The translations under genes and the position numbers were made by a program. This document shows positions 7,081 to 11,466 of a stretch of 11,466 bases of DNA, piece after piece. Source of the DNA: Blastocatellia bacterium. Its GTDB lineage: Bacteria; Acidobacteriota; Blastocatellia; Pyrinomonadales; Pyrinomonadaceae. The DNA is taken from positions 44,962 through 56,427 of the forward strand of contig DNND01000029.1 in assembly GCA_003488005.1 (NCBI GenBank), written 5' to 3'. Positions within the stretch are counted from its first letter, which is position 1. Every line of letters begins with the position of its first letter. Under the pieces are notes generated by a model that saw nothing but the letters and a program-made list of their open reading frames with translations, was not told the origin of the DNA and ran no database searches.

Positions 7081-7159
7081 CGCGCCGACTGCCTACCAAA
7101 TGGTAAGGCGAGGCGCGGGTAGAGAGACGCCAGGCTTGGGGCGAGCAGGGCGTCTCTCT
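7081..7159 (+). other. Tandem strong hairpins (structured RNA or terminator candidate)
   Basis: Hairpin 1: CGCGCC (7081-7086) pairs with GGCGCG (7112-7117), enclosing a second stem GCCTACC (7091-7097) / GGTAAGGC (7102-7109, one bulged A) with loop AAAT. Hairpin 2, three nt later: a perfect 11-bp stem, AGAGAGACGCC (7121-7131) with GGCGTCTCTCT (7149-7159), and a 17-nt G-rich loop. Hairpin 2 ends about 20 nt before the ATG of the degraded kinase at 7180. There is no T-run, so a classical intrinsic terminator is not obvious. It could be a leader structure, an attenuator, or a dispersed palindromic repeat. I recognise no riboswitch family. Confidence 0.5.
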
Positions 7160-7179
7160 TCAAAAATGAAAAGAGGATT

Positions 7180-7504
7180 ATGGGTGCACGCCGTTCTTCA
7201 GAATTTAGCTTAGTTGAGTCAAAAGTGACTGATTCATTTGGTCGCCGACCTCGCTTTTTTGTTTCTAATCTATCCATCAAACACCGCCTGCCATTACTGA
7301 TAGGCGCGCGTTGCTGTTGGGAATCCTATGCGCCACAGCGCCGGTGAATTCGAGGGAACAGGCATTGGACTGGCAACTGTGCAGCGCATTATTCATTGGC
7401 ACGGAGGACGTGTGTGGGCCGAGGGCGAGATTAACAAGGGGGCGAGTTTCTATTTTAGCTTTACCCAATTCAAAGGATTCAGGAGATGGACAACAACAAA
7501 GTGA
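7180..7504 (+). pseudogene. Remnant of a membrane sensor histidine kinase
   Basis: The N-terminus starts at ATG 7180 (AGAGG just upstream) and reads MGARRSSEF... to SNLSIKHRLPLLIGA, the usual entry to a first membrane helix. At the GCGCGCG run (about 7304-7310) the frame breaks: the next frame continues the helix as LLLGILCATA, as expected from a 2-nt CG slip. From about 7331 a third frame carries the C-terminal end of a HATPase_c domain: SAGEFEGTGIGLATVQRII, then HGGRVWAEGE and KGASFYFSF, ending at TGA 7502-7504. The sensor, dimerisation and most of the ATPase domain (several hundred codons) are missing. The G2 box FEGTGIGLA and the HGG-VWAEGE ending are typical of phytochrome-like and hybrid kinases. 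Its 3' end overlaps the next receiver gene by 19 nt, which shows that the two were an operon. Confidence 0.75.
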
Positions 7505-7929
7505 TTTTACTGGTGGAAGATAACCCCAGAGATGAAACGTTGACACTGCGCGCGCTCAAGAAGAGCAACATCGTCAACGAGGTCATAGTTGCGCGCGATG
7601 GTGTCGAGGCGCTGGACTATTTATTCGGCACGGGCACGCACACCGGCAGAGATACGACTGCGCTGCCCCAACTCGTGCTGCTGGATCTCAAATTACCAAA
7701 AGTTGACGGGCTTGAGGTGCTGCGAAGACTGCGAAGTGATCCGCGTACGCGGCGTTTGCCGGTCGTGGTCTTCACATCCTCAAGCGAAGAGGAAGACATT
7801 CTCAGCAGTTACAGCCTGGGCGCGAATAGCTACGTTCGCAAGCCCATTGAGTTCGAACAGTTTCTCGAGGCCACTAAACAACTGGGATTGTACTGGTTGG
7901 TACTGAATGAGGCATCGCCGACGGAGTGA
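7486..7929 (+). CDS. Rcp1-like single-domain response regulator
   Basis: A CheY-like receiver of 147 residues, of the kind encoded next to bacteriophytochromes and similar kinases (Rcp1 group: VILLVEDNPRDETLTLRALKK, then DYLFGTG). Residues: Glu11/Asp12, phosphoacceptor Asp67 (LVLLDLKLPKVDGLEVL), Thr97 (FTSSSEEED) and Lys119 (YVRKPIEF). It has no output domain and would act as a phosphate acceptor or relay for its kinase. The start ATG 7486 lies inside the end of the kinase remnant, with AAAGGA and AGGAG just upstream. It is intact although both operon neighbours are broken, so it is either newly orphaned or served by another kinase. Confidence 0.93.
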   Translation: MDNNKVILLVEDNPRDETLTLRALKKSNIVNEVIVARDGVEALDYLFGTGTHTGRDTTALPQLVLLDLKLPKVDGLEVLRRLRSDPRTRRLPVVVFTSSSEEEDILSSYSLGANSYVRKPIEFEQFLEATKQLGLYWLVLNEASPTE

Positions 7930-7931
7930 GA

Positions 7932-8105
7932 ATGAATAAAGGTTTACGAGTACTACACGTCGAAGACTCTCATCAAGACGCGACGTTGCTGGCGCGCCAT
8001 CTGTCAGGCGCCGGTTATGAGCCGATCTCTGACCGGGTTGAGACGCGTGAAACGATGAGAACCGCACTCGAATCACACGAATGGGATGTCATTCTCTGCG
8101 ACTAG
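7932..8105 (+). pseudogene. Truncated receiver domain ending at the phosphoacceptor Asp
   Basis: Starts 2 nt after the previous stop, with GGAG in the end of the upstream gene as ribosome site. It reads 57 residues: MNKGLRVLHVEDSHQDATLL, then TALESHEWDVILCD, then TAG (8103-8105). This is the first half of a receiver (acidic pair Glu11/Asp12; final Asp57 is the phosphoacceptor) of the type that usually opens hybrid PAS kinases, where YSMP would follow. The domain is cut exactly at the Asp and cannot fold as a full receiver. It is joined to an unrelated C-terminus (next entry), which points to an internal deletion. Confidence 0.7.
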
Positions 8106-8266
8106 TCGAAGGCCGCTATGTTGAGAAAGTGCTGATGCACACGCGTGGAAATAAACAAGCAGCGGCGCGCATTTTGGCTATCGACCGCAAGACGCTCGAC
8201 CGCAAGATCAAGAGACATAAGATCGCGGTGGGAAAGACTACGACATTTGACTCGCCGCCAGCATAG
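8099..8266 (+). pseudogene. C-terminal Fis-type HTH of an NtrC-like sigma-54 activator
   Basis: In a different frame from the truncated receiver, codons from about 8099 read RLVEGRYVEKVLMHTRGNKQ and then AAARILAIDRKTLDRKIKRH. This is the Fis-type (HTH_8) DNA-binding end of NtrC-family activators (consensus RYI-VL--T-GNK--AA--LGI-RKTL-RK). The receiver and AAA+ ATPase domains are absent. An in-frame ATG at 8081 exists but lies in receiver sequence. It ends at TAG 8264-8266. The overlap with the receiver fragment at 8099-8105 is the junction. It might still be translated by reinitiation as a free DNA-binding peptide, but a deletion relic is more likely. Confidence 0.7.
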
Positions 8267-8394
8267 TCCAATTCTGGTTTACCTGGACCCGTTGTCCTTC
8301 ATTCAAAGTGCGGTAGTCCTGGAACGAGGTGTAGAACCCGAGCATCTTTGCCGAGCACCATCGGTTGGATAGTATTTTTCGCGTGAGGTTTCAA

Positions 8395-10083
8395 TTATTC
8401 GGCGAGCACTCGATGCACGAAAGCGACGGCAATCGATCCTTCGCCCACCGCTGACGCGACGCGCTTAACGTTTCCGCCGCGAACGTCTCCGACGGCGAAC
8501 ACACCTGGCAGACTGGTTTCAAGTAAATAAGGAGCGCGCGCGAGCGGCCATTTGGCCCGTTCCAGGTCTTCCTTTGAAAGATCGGAACCGGTCTTAATGA
8601 AACCCGCGCCATCGCGCGCCACACAACCTTCAACCCAGGCGGAATTTGGCACGGCGCCAATCATCGAAAATAGTGCGCCAATCTTGTGCTTCTCAACTTT
8701 ACTACTCTTGTTGTTGCGCCACTCCATCGCCTCAAGATGATCGTTCCCCCTCAATGCAATCACTTCAGTGTCTGTGCGCAATTCGACATTCGGGCTTTCT
8801 TCGATTCGCCGGATCAGATAGCGCGACATGCTCTTAGCTAAACCGTTTGAGCGAACAAGTAAATAAACACGACGCGCGGTTTGTGAGAGAAATACGGTTG
8901 CTTGTCCAGCGGAATTTCCTCCGCCAACGACAACGACTTCTTCTCCACTGCACAACTGCGACTCGAGGTGTGTTGCGCCGTAATAGACGCCCGCCCCTTC
9001 AAACCGGGACAAATTCTCCAACGAAAGTTTTCGATACATTGCGCCGGTGGCAATAACTACGGTTTGAGCCGTCACTTTCTCGCCATCATCAAACTTCAAC
9101 GCATAAGGCCGGCGGTCACAAGCTAAACCTTGAGCTTCTTTGGCAATCAATATTTGCGCACCGAACTTCTGTGCCTGCGCGTATGCATTTCCGGCCAGCT
9201 CTTTGCCTGTTATTCCGGTTGGGAAACCCAAATAGTTTTCAATCTTTGAACTTGCGCCTGCCTGTCCTCCGGGAGAGTTGGACTCAACCACTAGAACATC
9301 GAGCCCCTCGGACGCGCCGTACACTGCTGCCGCCAAACCGGCGGGCCCAGCGCCCACGATGATCAGGTCGCGTACGTGGGTTTGCTCGATTCCTTCATTA
9401 AGCCCGAGACATTCGGTAATTTCCTCATTGGTTGGATTGCGCAGTACCGCCGTGCCGCGACAGATCAGCACGGGCAGGTCATCAATCGACAGAGAAAAGC
9501 GATCGAGTATTTCCTGAACCTCAGCATCACGCTCGAGATCGATGTAGGAATAGGGTTGGTAATTGCGAGTCAGAAACTCCTTGATGCGAAAGGTGTCAAG
9601 CGAATGACTGGAGCCAATTAATACGATGTCACCAACTTCGCGCGCAATTAATTCGAGACGACGGAGGATGAAAGCTCGTAGAAAGATATCGCTGAGTTCG
9701 CTGTCAGTCTCGACCAAGCCCTGCAATGCCTCGCGCTCTATCTCAGTGAGTTCTGATTTTTCCGCGGCGCGTATACGCACTAGTCCGCGCCGGCCCGAGA
9801 GCACGTTTAGTTCGCCGGTAAACATGCCCGGATTGCAGATGGCGACGATTTGCTCCTGATTGTTCGAGACCTGCAGGATGTGCAGTCGCCCGCTGATTAC
9901 AACAAAGACTTTAGTTATGTGTTCATTGAGTTCGACAACGATCTCGTTCGGTTCTACGGTTCGACGTTGACCGTGGGCGAGCACGCGAGCTTGTTGGGCG
10001 GAGGTCAGAACGGGAAACATCTCGCTGGGAGTACTTCCCGGCGGTGGCGATAAAGCATCCTCAGCGTCTGGCAGTTTCGACAT
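8395..10083 (-). CDS. cNMP-binding domain fused to thioredoxin reductase-like flavoprotein (no CxxC)
   Basis: A 562-residue fusion. Residues about 25-145 form a CRP-type cyclic nucleotide-binding domain (ISGRLHILQ, NPGMFTGELNVLSGR). Residues about 152-228 form a small thioredoxin/glutaredoxin-like region (DIVLIGSSHSLDTFRIKEFL, DDLPVLICRG). From about 237 there is a class II pyridine nucleotide-disulfide oxidoreductase: FAD motif GAGPAG (244-249), SPGGQAG, ATG at 345-347, NADPH motif VGGGNSAGQA (386-395) and the second FAD contact VFAVGDVRGG (528-537). Where E. coli TrxB has CATC, this protein has YYGATHLE (367-374), so the redox dithiol is absent. It should bind FAD and NAD(P)H but cannot reduce thioredoxin in the usual way; its electron acceptor is unknown. 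This fusion is common in Acidobacteria and some other groups. The ribosome site before 10083 is weak. Confidence 0.93.
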   Translation of the reverse strand: MSKLPDAEDALSPPPGSTPSEMFPVLTSAQQARVLAHGQRRTVEPNEIVVELNEHITKVFVVISGRLHILQVSNNQEQIVAICNPGMFTGELNVLSGRRGLVRIRAAEKSELTEIEREALQGLVETDSELSDIFLRAFILRRLELIAREVGDIVLIGSSHSLDTFRIKEFLTRNYQPYSYIDLERDAEVQEILDRFSLSIDDLPVLICRGTAVLRNPTNEEITECLGLNEGIEQTHVRDLIIVGAGPAGLAAAVYGASEGLDVLVVESNSPGGQAGASSKIENYLGFPTGITGKELAGNAYAQAQKFGAQILIAKEAQGLACDRRPYALKFDDGEKVTAQTVVIATGAMYRKLSLENLSRFEGAGVYYGATHLESQLCSGEEVVVVGGGNSAGQATVFLSQTARRVYLLVRSNGLAKSMSRYLIRRIEESPNVELRTDTEVIALRGNDHLEAMEWRNNKSSKVEKHKIGALFSMIGAVPNSAWVEGCVARDGAGFIKTGSDLSKEDLERAKWPLARAPYLLETSLPGVFAVGDVRGGNVKRVASAVGEGSIAVAFVHRVLAE

Positions 10084-10149
10084 ATTGTCGTGTGGTTTAG
10101 GTGGTGGCTCTAGAGTGGGTGGTCACCGAATCTACTTCACACTCTAAGT

Positions 10150-10947
10150 TTAGACCGTCGGAATTGTTCCGCCGTCAATGACGTATTCGCTTCCGGTGAT
10201 CGAGGAAGCACGATCCGATGCCAGAAACGCCACCAGCTCCGCGACTTCTTCAGGGCGATTCGGCCGGCCGAGTGGGATGCCGCCGAGTGAATCCATAATG
10301 CGTTGCCTTGCAGCATCCTGGCTGATGCCCGTTCGCTCTGCGATCTCATTGACCATTCCCACAGCTGCGTCCGTCTCAGTGTAGCCAGGCGCAACTGAGT
10401 TCACACGAATACCTTTTGGACTCACCTCTTTTGAAAGACCCTTGCTGTAGTTAGTCAATGCAGCCTTGGCTGCTGCGTAAGCAAGCGTCGCGTCGAAAAG
10501 CGGAAGTGTTCGTTGAATTGAAGAGACGTGGATGATCACGCCTGACCCGTGCTGCAGCATCGATGGCAGAAACGCGCGATCGAGACGAACGGCAGCCAAG
10601 AGGTTAGTATCAAGCGCATGTTGCCAATCATCATCAGTCAGCGCTAATGCGCCACCGCCGTGGGCCGCGGAACCACCTACGTTGTGAATCAGAATATCCA
10701 GACCCTGGAAACGATCTGTTACGGCTTTTGCAACTGTCTCTATTCCGTCTCGAGTACTGACATCTGCCTGAACAAAACGATCAGCGGAAGTTTCCGGCGA
10801 AACAGATCGGGCGGTAGCGATTACGTCGCCACCACCGCGGACTAAGCGGTTAACGATGGCCTCGCCAATGCCTCTGGTGCCACCTGTAACCAGAATTCGC
10901 CGGCCGTTGAATTCAGTTGGTTCCGCGTTTGGTTCGTTGTTGTGCAT
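10150..10947 (-). CDS. Short-chain dehydrogenase/reductase (SDR) family oxidoreductase
   Basis: Classical SDR of 265 residues, normal for the family. Visible: cofactor motif TGGTRGIG (21-28), Arg47 after the second strand (ATARS), which favours NADP(H), Asp62 (ADVS), HNVGG (88-92, replacing the common NNAG), and the catalytic residues Asn115, Ser143, Tyr157 and Lys161 (YAAAKAAL). The C-terminus ends ASSITGSEYVIDGGTIPTV, typical of the family. It catalyses NAD(P)-dependent oxidation or reduction of an alcohol/ketone, substrate unknown. ATG at 10945-10947 has AAGGA about 8 nt upstream. It sits 66 nt before the flavoprotein gene on the same strand, so co-transcription is possible but not shown. 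Confidence 0.95.
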   Translation of the reverse strand: MHNNEPNAEPTEFNGRRILVTGGTRGIGEAIVNRLVRGGGDVIATARSVSPETSADRFVQADVSTRDGIETVAKAVTDRFQGLDILIHNVGGSAAHGGGALALTDDDWQHALDTNLLAAVRLDRAFLPSMLQHGSGVIIHVSSIQRTLPLFDATLAYAAAKAALTNYSKGLSKEVSPKGIRVNSVAPGYTETDAAVGMVNEIAERTGISQDAARQRIMDSLGGIPLGRPNRPEEVAELVAFLASDRASSITGSEYVIDGGTIPTV

Positions 10948-11073
10948 CTGCCAATTCCTTTTAAGTTTTGAGGACGAATCCTTGCTCAGGCTGAGTGATA
11001 GTAGACATAGAGTTTCTTCTTAGTGAATCTAGTGAAACCGTCGCCATCACGGTCTTAAAATTCTTTGCGAGGG

Positions 11074-11466
11074 TTAAACCAACAAGTCTTCGATCTTCAC
11101 AGGCAATTCGCGCACACGAACTCCAGTTGCGTGGTGGACGGCGGCCGTGATTGCGGCAGCAATACCAGCGAGTCCTATCTCGCCGATCCCGCGCGCACCG
11201 AGCTCATTGATCTCTTTGTCCGGATAGTCGAGGAAGTGCACGTCGATCGGAGGTGCATCCGCATTGACCGTCATCACGTAGTCAGCCAGATTGCTGTTAA
11301 TGGGCGCGCCGCTCTGCGCGTCGTAAGTTGTGTGCTCAAAAAGTGCCATGCCAATTCCCATCACGACCGCGCCCTGGATTTGATTTCGGCCGGTGAGCGG
11401 ATTCAAGATGCGACCGGCATCCATCACCGATACAACGCGGCTCACGCGCAAACGAGCGATCTCTGG
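11074..11466 (-). CDS. Xanthine dehydrogenase family molybdopterin-binding subunit, C-terminal part
   Basis: The last 130 residues of a large molybdenum-hydroxylase subunit (CoxL/XdhB type); the gene enters from beyond the right edge, so its start is not in the window. Recognisable: VVSVMDAGRILNPLTGRNQI, the cofactor-pocket segment QGAVVMGIGMALFEH, and GARGIGEIGLAGIAAAI, where the Glu of GIGE is the conserved active-site base near the molybdenum. Partner FAD and 2Fe-2S subunits, if present, lie to the right. Substrates in this family are aldehydes, purines, CO or aromatic heterocycles, and the tail alone does not discriminate. The stop is TAA at 11074-11076. A weak hairpin follows downstream on this strand (ACCGT-GATGGCG-ACGGT, about 11038-11054) without a T-run. 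Confidence 0.9.
   Translation of the reverse strand, partial: PEIARLRVSRVVSVMDAGRILNPLTGRNQIQGAVVMGIGMALFEHTTYDAQSGAPINSNLADYVMTVNADAPPIDVHFLDYPDKEINELGARGIGEIGLAGIAAAITAAVHHATGVRVRELPVKIEDLLV

Noticed and set aside
6831..7280. A 149-codon open frame on the minus strand opposite the receiver gene and the hairpins
   Set aside because: It overlaps a well-supported receiver gene and the hairpin region, shows no recognisable family, and its composition (Ser/Arg/Leu-rich) looks like an antisense shadow.
8267..8394. Gene or terminator between the Fis-type remnant and the flavoprotein gene
   Set aside because: The 128-nt gap shows no hairpin with a T-run and no convincing reading frame.
11038..11054. 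Terminator after the molybdenum-subunit gene
   Set aside because: The stem is only 5 bp with a 7-nt loop and there is no T-run on the minus strand.
1..11466. CRISPR array, insertion sequence or integrase
   Set aside because: No regularly spaced repeats, transposase or recombinase motifs were found; the tRNA fragment is the only hint of a mobile element.

Overview
The window (about 11.5 kb, mid-range GC) looks like the chromosome of a free-living, probably soil, bacterium. I lean towards Acidobacteriota of the Blastocatellia type. This rests on a large MEDS/PAS sensor kinase paired with a NarL-type regulator, a cyclic-nucleotide-binding domain fused to a thioredoxin-reductase-like flavoprotein, and GGTCGGAGATCAGAGGTCGG-like intergenic text. 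No marker gene is present, so the taxonomy is a guess.

Left part (1-2945): an ornithine cyclodeaminase/mu-crystallin family dehydrogenase on the minus strand is divergent from a secreted protein of unknown function on the plus strand. Next comes a small minus-strand rhodanese (2129-2467). Its frame is interrupted by one UGA where the family normally has a cysteine, and the frame continues intact afterwards. A 7-bp stem with an 8-nt apical loop lies at the spacing expected of a bacterial SECIS element. Selenocysteine readthrough and a simple nonsense mutation are both possible. Upstream of it, 2566-2626 holds the 3' half of a tRNA-Leu(UAA) without a recognisable 5' half, which resembles the att remnant left by an integrated element.

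Middle part (2946-8266): a signalling block. A soluble MEDS-PAS-PAS-PAS-HisKA_3-HATPase kinase overlaps its LuxR-type response regulator by 4 nt and is very likely its cognate partner. A stand-alone receiver protein follows, then two strong hairpins, then a second signalling operon that is largely wrecked. That operon contains a membrane kinase reduced to its first membrane helix (with a frameshift) and the last ~55 residues of its ATPase domain, one intact Rcp1-like receiver, a receiver fragment that stops at its phospho-acceptor Asp, and the Fis-type C-terminus of an NtrC-like activator joined at that point.

Right part (8395-11466, all minus strand): the cNMP-binding/thioredoxin-reductase-like fusion, which lacks the redox CxxC; a classical short-chain dehydrogenase; and the C-terminus of a xanthine dehydrogenase-family molybdenum subunit running off the window.

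The most notable signal is the UGA-containing rhodanese with its SECIS-like hairpin. Second is the eroded kinase/regulator operon with two separate internal deletion junctions around an intact receiver gene.
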